DNA from: Succinatimonas hippei
GTDB lineage: Bacteria; Pseudomonadota; Gammaproteobacteria; Enterobacterales; Succinivibrionaceae
Direction of reading: 5' to 3'
DNA length: 64,000 nt
NCBI GenBank assembly: GCA_004557545.1
Contig: SFGV01000004.1
Span: 1-64,000 of the forward strand
Shown: in pieces, positions 17,434 through 25,631 of the stretch
Layout: each line of letters begins with the position of its first letter
How positions within the stretch are numbered: the stretch's first letter is position 1
Made by a program: the position numbers and the translations under genes
Notes under the pieces: generated by a model
Told to the model about the DNA's origin: nothing
Database searches by the model: none
The model's input: only the letters and a program-made list of their open reading frames with translations

Positions 17434-17500
17434 ATTCGATTTGGGCTGAACATCAATACGGTGGATAGTCTGGACGCGACGCTTTTCAAACGCGCGCGAA

Positions 17501-17534
17501 AAGGGGATGGCGATTATTTCGCCATCCCCTTTTA
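17501..17534 (+). terminator. Bidirectional terminator between ribA and htpG
   Basis: A 13-bp perfect stem (AAGGGGATGGCGA and its complement) with a short AT loop, and T-runs on both sides, so it can stop both convergent transcripts. Confidence 0.88.
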
Positions 17535-17581
17535 AGATCCCGCTCAATACCGCAAGCGCGATATTGAAAGCCTGTCCCTGA

Positions 17582-19495
17582 TTATCCCAAAAGCAGGGAG
17601 TTTAAATTCTTAACAAAACTTGCCGGATCTTTAAGACCGCCCTGATCTGAGAGCAGAGCCTGTTCATAAATAACCTCAGCCCATTTCTCAAAGCGGGTTT
17701 CATCAGGCTCCGCGTACGCCTTTTTGACCAGAGGATGATCAGGGTTGATCTCAAGCGTGTACTTCTCATCAGGGAGCTTCTGACCTGAGGCCTCAAGCAG
17801 ACGCTTCATCTGTGAGGTCATCATGCGGTTGCCATCAGTTATAACGCATGAAGGAGAGTCGGTAAGACGGGTTGATACCTCAACTCCCTTAACCTTGTCA
17901 CCAAGAGCTTTCTTAAAGCGCTCAATGAGATCTTTATTCTCTTTGGCAGAGGCTTCCTTGCGCTCCTTCTCCTCTTTTCCGCCAAGCTCGTCCGAAAGCT
18001 TGAGATCAGAGGCTGAGGCAGAGACAAATTCCTTGTCCTTGTAGCTTGAGATATTACCCATCAGCCATTCATCAATGCGCTCCCACATGAGCAGCACTTC
18101 AATACCTTTTTTCTTCAGGTTTTCAATATAGGGCGAATTTGCGGCGGCCTCGTAGCTGTCCGCTGTCAGGTAGTAGATCTTGTCCTGTCCTTTGACCATA
18201 CGGCCGATATAATCATCAAGCGAGACACTCTGGGCGCTGGTGCCGTCCTTGGTTGAGGCAAAGCGCAGGAGCTTTAATACCTCATCACGGTTGTCATAAT
18301 CCTCAACAGGCCCCTCTTTGAGGCAGTTGCCAAACTGTCCCCAGAACTCGGCGTATTTATCCTTGTCAGATGCGAGCTTGCCGATCATCTGAAGAGCGCG
18401 CTTGGTCAGAGCCTTCTTGAGCTTGCGGGTTACCGCGCTCTCCTGCAGAAGCTCACGGGAAATATTCAGAGGCAGAGCGTTTGTGTCAACAAGACCTGAG
18501 ACAAAGCGCAGATATGTAGGAAGGAAAGCCTCCGCCTTGTCCATTATGAATACGCGCTGCACGAAAAGCTTAAGCCCGTGCTGGTTCTGACGGGTATACA
18601 GATCCCACGGAGCGGTCTTGGGAATGTACAGAAGCGAGGTGTATTCAAGACTGCCTTCAACCTTGTTGTGCGCCCAGCACAGCGGATCCTGATAATCATG
18701 AGTCAGGTGTTTGTAAAACTCCTTGTACTCATCATCCTTAACTTCTTTTGGATTGCGGGTCCACAGCGCCTTGGCGTCGTTGACCTGTTCCCATTCAAAG
18801 TGGGACTTAGGCTTGCTCTCCTTGTCCTCACCTTCTTTCTTTTCCGGGGCGTCAAATTTCTCGGCCCAGAGCTCAACGGGAACTGAGATGTGATCAGAGT
18901 ATTTGGTTATAGCCTCGCGTAAGGTCCACTCCTCGAGGAATTCCTTGCATGAATCCTTAAGGTGCAGGATCACATCAGTTCCGCGCTGCTTACGCTCGAT
19001 ATTCTCGGACTCAAATGTTCCGCTTCCGGTTGATTCCCAGCGCACCCCCTCATTCTCTTTGGCATTAACGCTGCGTGAGAGTACGGTCACACGATCCGCG
19101 ACAATGAATGATGAATAGAAACCTACGCCAAACTGGCCGATAAGCTGCGAGTCACGGGCAGCGTCGCCGGTCAGTTTTTTCATGAATTCTTCAGTGCCTG
19201 ACTCGGCGATGGTGCCAAGATGGCTGTTGGCCTCATCGAGTGTCATGCCAAGACCATTATCAGAAATAGTAAGGGTTCCGGCATCCTTGTCAGCGCGGAT
19301 CCTGATGTGGAATACCGGATCGTCTTTTACAAGATCCTGATTGGTCAGCGACATGAAATGAAGCTTGTCTATGGCGTCCGAGGCGTTTGAGATAAGCTCA
19401 CGCAGGAAAACTTCTTTGTTTGAGTAAAGCGAGTTGGCAAGCAGATCAAGAAGCTTGGCAACCTGGGTCTGGAAACCATGAACGGTAGCGGTCAT
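17582..19495 (-). CDS. htpG: Chaperone HtpG (Hsp90)
   Basis: A 637-residue ATP-dependent cytoplasmic chaperone (E. coli: 624). The GHKL ATPase domain shows LISNASDAIDKL with the Mg-binding Asn, TISDNGLGMT, and IGQFGVGFYSSF as the lid glycine loop. The middle domain carries LNISRELLQES with the catalytic arginine region, and the C-terminal dimerisation domain follows. It is downstream of recR in the ybaB-recR-htpG order of enterics, but a hairpin and about 200 bases lie between, which fits an independent heat-shock promoter. Confidence 0.98.
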   Translation of the reverse strand: MTATVHGFQTQVAKLLDLLANSLYSNKEVFLRELISNASDAIDKLHFMSLTNQDLVKDDPVFHIRIRADKDAGTLTISDNGLGMTLDEANSHLGTIAESGTEEFMKKLTGDAARDSQLIGQFGVGFYSSFIVADRVTVLSRSVNAKENEGVRWESTGSGTFESENIERKQRGTDVILHLKDSCKEFLEEWTLREAITKYSDHISVPVELWAEKFDAPEKKEGEDKESKPKSHFEWEQVNDAKALWTRNPKEVKDDEYKEFYKHLTHDYQDPLCWAHNKVEGSLEYTSLLYIPKTAPWDLYTRQNQHGLKLFVQRVFIMDKAEAFLPTYLRFVSGLVDTNALPLNISRELLQESAVTRKLKKALTKRALQMIGKLASDKDKYAEFWGQFGNCLKEGPVEDYDNRDEVLKLLRFASTKDGTSAQSVSLDDYIGRMVKGQDKIYYLTADSYEAAANSPYIENLKKKGIEVLLMWERIDEWLMGNISSYKDKEFVSASASDLKLSDELGGKEEKERKEASAKENKDLIERFKKALGDKVKGVEVSTRLTDSPSCVITDGNRMMTSQMKRLLEASGQKLPDEKYTLEINPDHPLVKKAYAEPDETRFEKWAEVIYEQALLSDQGGLKDPASFVKNLNSLLLG

Positions 19496-19621
19496 TTGAA
19501 ATAAAAATCTCCAGTCAAATCTACTAATAAATTGTCTTATGCCTATATGGGGACTTGTATGCTTATTTTCAAGAGGACAAATCAGGTATCGCGAAGCGGT
19601 GGGGAAATTTGGTAATTTGCT

Positions 19622-19651
19622 CAGGGCACCAGCGCAACGCGCTGTGCCCTG
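19622..19651 (-). terminator. Hairpin downstream of recR
   Basis: CAGGGCAC/GTGCCCTG plus AGCGC/GCGCT with one bulged base and a 3-base loop, about 47 bases beyond the recR stop. The following minus-strand sequence is only moderately T-rich, so termination may be partial. Confidence 0.5.
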
Positions 19652-19697
19652 TTAGATGGAAACATTAAAAAGTTTTCAAAACAGCCGTGTCATCAGG

Positions 19698-20306
19698 TCA
19701 GCCTATGCGCCTGCGATACTCCAGCGATGTTGTAAGGGTCAGACCGTCAACACTCTGGATATCACCGCCCATTGGGATCCCGGTAGCGATCCCGGATACA
19801 GTGATCCCGCGGCGTCTGGCCATCGCGGCAAGATACTGCTTTGTAGCCTCGCCTTCAGCGGACTGCCCCAAGGCAAGGATCATCTCCTTTACTCTGCCTT
19901 CATCAAGACGTTTTCCGAGACTCTCAAGCCCAAGCTCCTCAGGACCTATACCATCAATAGGAGAGAGATGTCCGTGCAGTACAAAGTAGGTTCCGTGAAA
20001 CGCCCCCGACTGCTCAAAGGCCTCCACATCCATGGGGCTTTCCACCACACACAGCATCCCGCTGTCACGTCGATGGAAGTCAGAGCAGATGGAACACTTT
20101 TCACCCTCCGCGTCACAATAGTTCCTGCAATCAGGACAAAGCGCTATATGCTCCGCTGCCTCTTTTAAGACAGATGAAATGCGCAAAGCATCATCGCGTT
20201 TGCGATCCAGAAGGTTAAAAGCGATCCTTGAGGCGCTGACAGGCCCTATCCCGGGCATTGCCTGCAGCGCCTCTATCAGACGATCAAGAAGTCTGCTCGA
20301 TGACAT
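19698..20306 (-). CDS. recR: Recombination mediator RecR
   Basis: A 202-residue ring-forming DNA-binding protein that works with RecO/RecF to load RecA at gaps. It has an N-terminal helix-hairpin-helix (MPGIGPVSASRIAF, residues 17-30), a zinc knuckle with CPDC at 57-60 and CSIC at 71-74, the Toprim segment CVVESPMDVEAFE (86-98), and the closing GGDIQSVDGLTL with the Walker-B-like end. Its ATG overlaps the ybaB stop (ATGA), giving translational coupling. Confidence 0.97.
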   Translation of the reverse strand: MSSSRLLDRLIEALQAMPGIGPVSASRIAFNLLDRKRDDALRISSVLKEAAEHIALCPDCRNYCDAEGEKCSICSDFHRRDSGMLCVVESPMDVEAFEQSGAFHGTYFVLHGHLSPIDGIGPEELGLESLGKRLDEGRVKEMILALGQSAEGEATKQYLAAMARRRGITVSGIATGIPMGGDIQSVDGLTLTTSLEYRRRIG

Positions 20307-20626
20307 CAGAATGGAAGCTTCATGCCAGGAGGAAGGGGTATTCCAGCGGTTACCGCGCCAAGCAGTTCCTTGGATTTCTCCTCAACCCTGCGTCCGGCAT
20401 CGTTAAAGGCCGCGGCGATAAGATCCTCTAATACATCCTTATCCTCGCCCATAACCGAGTCATCAATGCTCACGCGCTTGACCTCACGGTTTCCGGTCAT
20501 TGTGACTTTAACCATGCCGGCCCCGGATTCACCAGTGATTTCCAGGTTGGCGACTTCTTCCTGAGCTTTCTGCATGCGCTCCTGAAGAGCCTGCGCCTGT
20601 CTTAATAAATTAGCCTGATTAAACAT
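20306..20626 (-). CDS. ybaB: YbaB/EbfC nucleoid-associated protein
   Basis: A 106-residue DNA-binding dimer of the YbaB/EbfC family: a long helix rich in Gln, Ala and Glu (AQALQERMQKAQEEVANLE), a three-strand sheet (GMVKVTMTGNREVKRV) and a C-terminal helix, ending in the typical PPGMKLPF tail. Only the ybaB-recR pair is kept. dnaX, its usual upstream neighbour, is absent, and a GNAT gene and an IS end lie there instead. Confidence 0.95.
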   Translation of the reverse strand: MFNQANLLRQAQALQERMQKAQEEVANLEITGESGAGMVKVTMTGNREVKRVSIDDSVMGEDKDVLEDLIAAAFNDAGRRVEEKSKELLGAVTAGIPLPPGMKLPF

Positions 20627-20758
20627 TTGGCTGGTAACTCCCCCAAAAAAAGAAACATGTGGATCTTAACAAAAAGGCATACCCCAATGAGGCTATTTTA
20701 TTCCCGCTGAAAATTAAACGCGGGAGAGCTTCATCAGATAAAACCGCGGCTAACACAA

Positions 20759-20795
20759 TTGACACTCCCCATGTCTAAAGCCAGGGGTTTTGCGC
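20759..20795 (-). mobile_element. Solitary IS200/IS605-type right end
   Basis: Read on the minus strand this stretch has AAAACCCC, a small hairpin closed by CCCC/GGGG with a CTTTAG loop, then GGGGAGTGTCAA. That is the look of the 3' ends of IS200/IS605 elements, where the TnpB guide-RNA scaffold ends at TCAA. No tnpA or tnpB gene is adjacent, so this is a relic or a non-autonomous remnant. Confidence 0.5.
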
Positions 20796-20869
20796 CGCAT
20801 CTCGATAAGGCCTGCACCTTAGAGCTTAAAAAGCGAAAGGCACAGGCTCTCAAACAGAATTACGCACAA

Positions 20870-21460
20870 TCAGGCCATTTCTTTATTGGCCTTGTCGATG
20901 ATCTCCTGAACCTTGGTTTTATCCAATTTTGAGAACGGAACAAAAGGCGCCGGACGTTCTACCGCGTTTTCATCGCAGATACGCTTTTCAAGCAGGATCA
21001 CGTCCAGCCATCTTCCGTTCTTGTAACCGGTCTTGTGCAGTACTCCGCATTTATTGAAACCAAGCTTGCGGTGTAAAGACTCAGAACGTGGATTGCCTTC
21101 GGTGACATTTGAGTAGACGTTGCGCACGTTCTGAAGTCTTAAGATATCCATAAGCACATTCATGGCAAAGGTGCCGTAGTGATTCCCGCGGCGGTTGAGC
21201 CTGATGAACGCTCTGAGCTCAGCGTTCCATGAAAGACCGGGCTGGGCAAGATCGCCACGCGCGAAAGCGTACCCCACAACCTCTGAACTGTCCTCTATGA
21301 CTATAAACGGATAGTCATGAGAATACGCGAGGATCTGAGTTTCCTTATCCGCGACACTCGGGATCTCGTATTCCAGAGTAATTGGGGTCTCGATGTACTG
21401 CTTCATGATTTCAAGAAGCGCCGAGGCATCCTGTACCACGGCAAGACGTATGTGAGCCAT
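20870..21460 (-). CDS. GNAT-family N-acetyltransferase
   Basis: A 196-residue acetyl-CoA-dependent acyltransferase. The start at 21460 (MAHIRLAV) is preceded by AGGGG; a longer frame upstream lacks a ribosome site. The acceptor-side loop YEIPSVADKE is typical of phosphinothricin-acetyltransferase-like GNATs. The acetyl-CoA motif is degenerate at NRRGNHYGTFAMNVL, and the C-terminal NPRSESLHRKLGF is the conserved motif B region, followed by VLHKTGYKNGRWLDVILLEK. The substrate is unknown; an amine or amino acid analogue is the likely class. Confidence 0.85.
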   Translation of the reverse strand: MAHIRLAVVQDASALLEIMKQYIETPITLEYEIPSVADKETQILAYSHDYPFIVIEDSSEVVGYAFARGDLAQPGLSWNAELRAFIRLNRRGNHYGTFAMNVLMDILRLQNVRNVYSNVTEGNPRSESLHRKLGFNKCGVLHKTGYKNGRWLDVILLEKRICDENAVERPAPFVPFSKLDKTKVQEIIDKANKEMA

Positions 21461-21572
21461 TTTTATCCCCTGATACGACGGATTAACCGTCTTTATTAAA
21501 TTTAAAACCATTCTAGCAATTGGAGCGGGCTTTTTAAATCATTGACTAAGCGATGTAAAAATCCTTTTATTT

Positions 21573-21588
21573 TGTGATATAGATCACA
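21573..21588. promoter_or_regulatory. CRP-type site
   Basis: TGTGA-TATAGA-TCACA is a perfect half-site pair with the 6-base spacer of the E. coli CRP consensus. Its centre is 60 to 65 bases before the expected start of the small RNA to the right, a class I distance. It is also within 130 bases of the GNAT gene start on the other side. Confidence 0.75.
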
Positions 21589-21642
21589 AACGTCAAAAAT
21601 GTAAAAAATTTTCTTGATGAAAACGTAAGTTTTATGTAACAT

Positions 21643-21761
21643 ACAACCATCATCTTAACGTTGTGTTCTGATGGTTAGTAGCGGGGTTCTCATCAGTGAG
21701 ATTCCTCAAACTCCAAAGCAGATAATTAGCCCTGATCATCATTTGGTCAGGGTCTTTTTTT
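21643..21761 (+). ncRNA. Candidate CRP-controlled small RNA
   Basis: Between the CRP site and a strong terminator lies about 118 bases with sRNA architecture. A TATGTA-like -10 element at 21633-21638 is followed by a 5' stem (AACCATCA/TGATGGTT, 21645-21676, 16-base loop). A 50-base linker with two C-rich patches, TTCCTC and ACTCC, comes next; these could pair with ribosome sites. Then an intrinsic terminator (CCCTGATCA/TGGTCAGGG, 21730-21752) is followed by TCTTTTTTTA. A 67-codon frame through the terminator has no ribosome site and no family. I recognise no known sRNA (not Spot 42 or CyaR). Confidence 0.6.
21730..21761 (+). terminator. Terminator of the candidate sRNA
   Basis: A 9-bp stem with one G-T pair and a 5-base loop, then seven T residues. 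There is no protein gene upstream on this strand, which is the main reason for proposing an RNA gene. Confidence 0.82.
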
Positions 21762-22022
21762 ATGTGTTTTTGGTAAAAGAAGTACAGTTTCATCTCAAAT
21801 CGCATTCAGTGATTTCCCTGTTGCTAATTCTTTATGAAATAAATTCACATAAAAAGCACATAAAAAAATGGTAAGCAACCGGCAATCGCTCCAGAAGATC
21901 CCTTATGAACTCTTAAAAAGCATAAATCCATTGCACTGCCGCAAGCCTCCAGTGTGATTTTCAGATTTCCAAGACCAAAAAACCCGGATCAGCTCCGGGT
22001 TTTAGTCTGATTTCAATCCTCT
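21762..22022. other. Intergenic tail
   Basis: Apart from the feoB terminator at its right end, nothing recognisable is seen in these 260 bases. They are AT-rich. Confidence 0.4.
21977..22003 (-). terminator. feoB terminator
   Basis: Stem AAAACCCGGA/TCCGGGTTTT with loop TCAGC, followed on the minus strand by a T-run. It lies 20 bases beyond the feoB stop. Confidence 0.87.
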
Positions 22023-24176
22023 TTAATTAGAAGTTCTCGCGGCAATACGTAATGAGCTTTTTTTGCCGCTGTCCTTTCTGAAGAGGAGGTAGAGGAAAAC
22101 CGCCAGAACAATAAAGGCAACCACGGTGAAAGGTCCGAACGGAACCTGTCCCAGAATAAGACCGCCAATCTGATAAATAACCAGTGAGAGGCAGTACGCG
22201 TAGCAGAGCATGTAGCATACCGAGAAGCCGAACCATCTGCCAGAGCCGAACTGCCGCTTCATCGCGCCTAGCGCGGCGACGCAGGGGGTTGACCAGAGGT
22301 TGAAAGCCAGGAAGGCGAACGCTGCAACTGAAGTCGGGAATACGCCCTGAAGAGCGGCGCTAAGCCCCTGATCATCTTCAGCTACATCTGAGGCAAGCCC
22401 AAGCAGTACCGCCATGGTGCCGACAACATTCTCTTTTGCCAGAAGTCCTGTGATGACCGCAACCGCGGCCTGCCAGAAACCAAAGCCAAGCGGCACAAAT
22501 ATAAAGGCTATCAGGCTGCCGAAGGATGAGAGCATTGACTCTGATACGTCAACCATCCTGAAGCCTTCACTGGTGAAGTTAAAGTTCGAGAAGAACCAGA
22601 TGACCACTACGGTGCCGAAGATTATGGTACCGGCCTTGATGATGAAGGCCTTGCAACGCTCATAGGTTGTTCTTACAACGTTCAGGGCGCGTGGCAGATG
22701 ATAGTCAGGCAGCTCCATCACGAACGGGCTTACATCCTCCTTAAAGGCCGAGCTCTTCTTTAAGATGATACCGGTCACGGCGATTGAGAAGATGCCAAGC
22801 AGATAGACCGCCGGAGCGATCCAGGTCTGCTCTGGGAAGAATGACAAGAAGATCATGGTCATGATCGGGAGCTTAGCCGAGCATGGCAGGAAGGAGGTCG
22901 TGATAAGCGTGATCCTCTGCTCGTTGACGTTGTCGATGCTCTTGGTGGACATAAGAGCCGGAACCGCGCAACCGGTGGCGATCAGAATAGGAATAAAGCT
23001 GCGTCCTGAGAGACCAAAACGTCTGAAGATCCTGTCCAGAACAAACGCCACGCGCGTCATGTATCCGCACTGCTCTACTATCGAAAGCAGGAAGAACAGA
23101 ACGATCATCTGGGGAACAAAGCCCAGAACCGCGCCGACACCGCCTATAATGCCGTCAACCACCAGTGAGCGCAGCCAGTCGGGAGCCAGAGCCTGATCAA
23201 GCAGCCAGTTGGCACCGTCCGTGCACCATTCACCGAAGACAACATCGTTGGCGTAATCAGTAGCGGCGGTTCCCACGGTAGTAACCGCGAGGTAGTAAAT
23301 GACATAGATGATTGCTGCGAAAATTGGCAGCGCCAGCCACTTGTTGGTCACTATATTGTCAATCTTGGCTGAGATCTGTGTCTTGACACCGCTCCCGGTT
23401 CTGGAGGAGATCTCCGGCATGATCTTGTCAATAAAGTTGTAGCGGGCCTGAGGGAAATAGGCCTCAGCGTCAGTTCCGTACTTGCGCTCGATAGTGGCGC
23501 GGTCGCGTACAACCTCAGTTAAGATCTTCTCGCTTGAGCGGTACTCCTCAAGATAAACCTTGTCCTGCTGCAACAGTGAAGTCGCGATAAAGGTTTTCTC
23601 GGCGCTGTTAGTATTGTCTCCAAGCAGACCGCCAATCTCAGAGAGCATGTCAACCACGGCCTGAGGATATACGGAAGTGACCTTGTCAGAAGCCTTGGCT
23701 TTATCGATAGCGTCTAGCAACTGCTCTAATCCATGACCATTTGAGGCTGAGATCGGCACAACCGTTACTCCAAGTTTTTCGGAGAGCTTGCCGGCATCGA
23801 TGCTTATGCCTTTTTCCTTTAAAAGATCGGTCATATTCAGGGCGATGACCATGGGTCTGCCCATAGGCAGGATCTCGAGGGTAAGCGAAAGCGAGCGCTC
23901 AAGGTGAGTGGCGTCAACTACATTGAGCACCACGTCATAATCATTGGACAGAAGGAAATTTCTTGAGACGATTTCTTCGGCTGAATACGGGGAGAGTGAG
24001 TAGAGACCCGGAAGATCAACCACATCCCAGTCGCGTTTTGAAATTTTGCCAATAACCTGATCCACGGTTACGCCAGGCCAGTTGCCAACGTACTGGTTTG
24101 CTCCGGTAAGCGCGTTGAACAGTGTGGTCTTGCCGCAGTTCTGATTACCGATTAAGGCGATAGTTTTCTCAGTCAT
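22023..24176 (-). CDS. feoB: Ferrous iron transporter FeoB
   Basis: A 717-residue inner-membrane Fe(II) transporter with an N-terminal G-protein domain: G1 GNQNCGKTT near residues 10-18, G2 with GNWPGVTVD, G3 DLPGLYSL, G4 NMTD. A helical regulatory linker runs to about 270, then two Gate repeats: GCAVPALMSTKSID, with the pore cysteine, and the second near STPCVAALGAMKRQ. The ATG at 24176 overlaps the feoA stop; a GTG three bases upstream is possible but less likely. FeoB is typical of anoxic ferrous iron use. Confidence 0.97.
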   Translation of the reverse strand: MTEKTIALIGNQNCGKTTLFNALTGANQYVGNWPGVTVDQVIGKISKRDWDVVDLPGLYSLSPYSAEEIVSRNFLLSNDYDVVLNVVDATHLERSLSLTLEILPMGRPMVIALNMTDLLKEKGISIDAGKLSEKLGVTVVPISASNGHGLEQLLDAIDKAKASDKVTSVYPQAVVDMLSEIGGLLGDNTNSAEKTFIATSLLQQDKVYLEEYRSSEKILTEVVRDRATIERKYGTDAEAYFPQARYNFIDKIMPEISSRTGSGVKTQISAKIDNIVTNKWLALPIFAAIIYVIYYLAVTTVGTAATDYANDVVFGEWCTDGANWLLDQALAPDWLRSLVVDGIIGGVGAVLGFVPQMIVLFFLLSIVEQCGYMTRVAFVLDRIFRRFGLSGRSFIPILIATGCAVPALMSTKSIDNVNEQRITLITTSFLPCSAKLPIMTMIFLSFFPEQTWIAPAVYLLGIFSIAVTGIILKKSSAFKEDVSPFVMELPDYHLPRALNVVRTTYERCKAFIIKAGTIIFGTVVVIWFFSNFNFTSEGFRMVDVSESMLSSFGSLIAFIFVPLGFGFWQAAVAVITGLLAKENVVGTMAVLLGLASDVAEDDQGLSAALQGVFPTSVAAFAFLAFNLWSTPCVAALGAMKRQFGSGRWFGFSVCYMLCYAYCLSLVIYQIGGLILGQVPFGPFTVVAFIVLAVFLYLLFRKDSGKKSSLRIAARTSN

Positions 24177-24400
24177 CACTGCACCTCTACAAGTTTCGCG
24201 TCGCTTTTACGGACAGTCAGCGAATAGCCGCGAACGTTGAGTTCAATAGGGTCGCCCAGCGGCGCGAATCTCACCATGGTAACTTTGGTCTTGGGGGTAA
24301 TACCCATATCAAGAAGGCGCCGTCTGAGTGAAGTACCTTCACCATGGACGGATACGACTTCGGCGCTCTCACCTTTGTTCAAGCTGTCTAATGTCTTCAT
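24176..24400 (-). CDS. feoA: Ferrous iron transport accessory protein FeoA
   Basis: A 74-residue SH3-like cytoplasmic protein that binds FeoB and is needed for iron uptake. The family pattern is visible: LRRRLLDMGITPKTKVTMVR, then GDPIELNVRGYSLTVRKSDA. Its stop shares a base with the feoB start, so the pair is coupled. There is no feoC. Its promoter region contains DtxR-like boxes rather than an obvious Fur box. Confidence 0.95.
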   Translation of the reverse strand: MKTLDSLNKGESAEVVSVHGEGTSLRRRLLDMGITPKTKVTMVRFAPLGDPIELNVRGYSLTVRKSDAKLVEVQ

Positions 24401-24442
24401 TTATAAAATCCGGACTGAATATAAATTATGGTTGTTATCAGA

Positions 24443-24508
24443 TGGTTAACTAAAGTCAGAAATAATTGGTTAGCTCTATCTAACACCTGTCAGTTTAGGC
24501 TAACCAAA
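24443..24508. promoter_or_regulatory. DtxR-like operator array upstream of feoA
   Basis: 24490-24508 matches 16 of 19 positions of the DtxR/IdeR consensus TWAGGTTAGSCTAACCTWA. A second dyad, TTGGTTAG-N6-CTAAC, is at 24466-24485, and a further GGTTAACTAA lies at 24443-24452. The outer arms TTGGTTAGC and GCTAACCAA (24466-24474, 24499-24507) also form a perfect 9-bp inverted repeat. Confidence 0.6.
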
Positions 24509-24594
24509 AATGCAATGCAAGTCATATTTTTGGAAATAAGACTTTTAAAAATAATGAATTAGGATTCGGTATTAAAGGAAAGAAGGTTTTGAGA

Positions 24595-24624
24595 AAGCCG
24601 CTGTGAGGGATTCAGCGGCTTTTA
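24595..24624 (-). terminator. Terminator of the esterase gene
   Basis: Stem AAGCCGCTG/CAGCGGCTT (24595-24603, 24613-24621), just past the esterase stop, with TTTCTC following on the minus strand and TTAAAA on the plus strand. Confidence 0.6.
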
Positions 24625-24627
24625 AAA

Positions 24628-25536
24628 TCAGACTTTTAGATGGCGATCCAGGAATTGCACCATTACATCCTGAACCTCTTTCTGAACCCAGTACGGGCCT
24701 CCGTGCCCTGCCCCTTTAACCAGATAACGCTCGGACTCTATTCCATGATCTCTTAAGGCCTGAAACATAATGTCAGTCTCGATTTCAGAGACCAGAGTGT
24801 CATTGGTTCCATGGAACAACAGGAAAGGCGGGGTATGCTCGTCAACATAATTCGCGGGGTTATAAATAGCGACCTCCTGAGGACGATCCAACACGCTCGC
24901 GTCTACTCCTCCGCAGATGGTGCACCCGTTAAGCCAGAGCGCCTGACAGGCTGAGGGTGATGAGTACTCCTGCTCTTTTTGCGCGCCAAAGCCTTCGGCC
25001 ATACGCGATAGATCCGTAACTCCGTATATATCCACCACGCAGGAGACATTACTTTTTACATCCATGTTCTCGCCGGCGTCAAAGCGTCCGCTGTAGCCGG
25101 TAACTCCGGCAAAAGCCGAAAGATAACCGCCCGCGGAGGTTCCCATGATCCCGATGCGATCCTGCCTTATGCCAAAACGCATGGCGTTCTTTCTTAAATA
25201 TCTGATGGCTGACTTTACATCGATTATCGGCGCCGGCAGATTTGCCTGAGGCGCGAAGCGGTACTCGACTGACGCGACAAAATACCCTTCCTGAGCAAGC
25301 CGCATTCTTATCTCAAGATGCGATGAACGGTTGCAGGTAATAAAACCGCCACCTGTTACGAATACAACCACAGGGAGAAGTTTTCCAAGACGCGGCTTTA
25401 ATATGTCCATCTTAAGATCGACATTCGGGTAGCTGTGAACGCTGACCTGTGAGAAGGTAACCCCTTCTATAAGATCAATTCGCGGACTTTTAAGTTCAAC
25501 GTCCAGGATCTTGCTTTGCGCGTGAACCTGTTGCAT
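24628..25536 (-). CDS. Alpha/beta-hydrolase esterase (acetyl-esterase/BD-FAE type)
   Basis: A 302-residue cytoplasmic serine hydrolase. It has an oxyanion loop VTGGGFI (HGG-like with Thr for His), the nucleophile elbow GTSAGG with Ser134, an acidic residue in HGTNDTL (Asp246) and the catalytic His278 in KGAGHGG, so the triad is complete. Similar proteins are gut xylan/feruloyl acetyl-esterases and carboxylesterases. No signal peptide is visible after the chosen start at 25536, which has GGGAG in front. The substrate is not predictable from sequence alone. Confidence 0.85.
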   Translation of the reverse strand: MQQVHAQSKILDVELKSPRIDLIEGVTFSQVSVHSYPNVDLKMDILKPRLGKLLPVVVFVTGGGFITCNRSSHLEIRMRLAQEGYFVASVEYRFAPQANLPAPIIDVKSAIRYLRKNAMRFGIRQDRIGIMGTSAGGYLSAFAGVTGYSGRFDAGENMDVKSNVSCVVDIYGVTDLSRMAEGFGAQKEQEYSSPSACQALWLNGCTICGGVDASVLDRPQEVAIYNPANYVDEHTPPFLLFHGTNDTLVSEIETDIMFQALRDHGIESERYLVKGAGHGGPYWVQKEVQDVMVQFLDRHLKV

Positions 25537-25555
25537 TTTAATCTCCCAGAACACA

Positions 25556-25577
25556 GCGGGCGGCCAATGCCGCCCGC
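25556..25577 (-). terminator. Hairpin after the outer-membrane protein gene
   Basis: A perfect 9-bp stem, GCGGGCGGC/GCCGCCCGC with loop CAAT, between the outer-membrane protein gene and the esterase. The following T-run is weak, so read-through into the esterase is possible. Confidence 0.55.
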
Positions 25578-25631
25578 GTACAATCCCAAGCTTTCCTGAC
25601 TTTATAGATTTATTAACGTCAGAGTTTTAAA

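Noticed and set aside
21671..21874. 67-codon plus-strand frame after the CRP site
   Set aside because: It runs through a strong terminator, has no ribosome site and no protein-like pattern. The RNA interpretation fits better.
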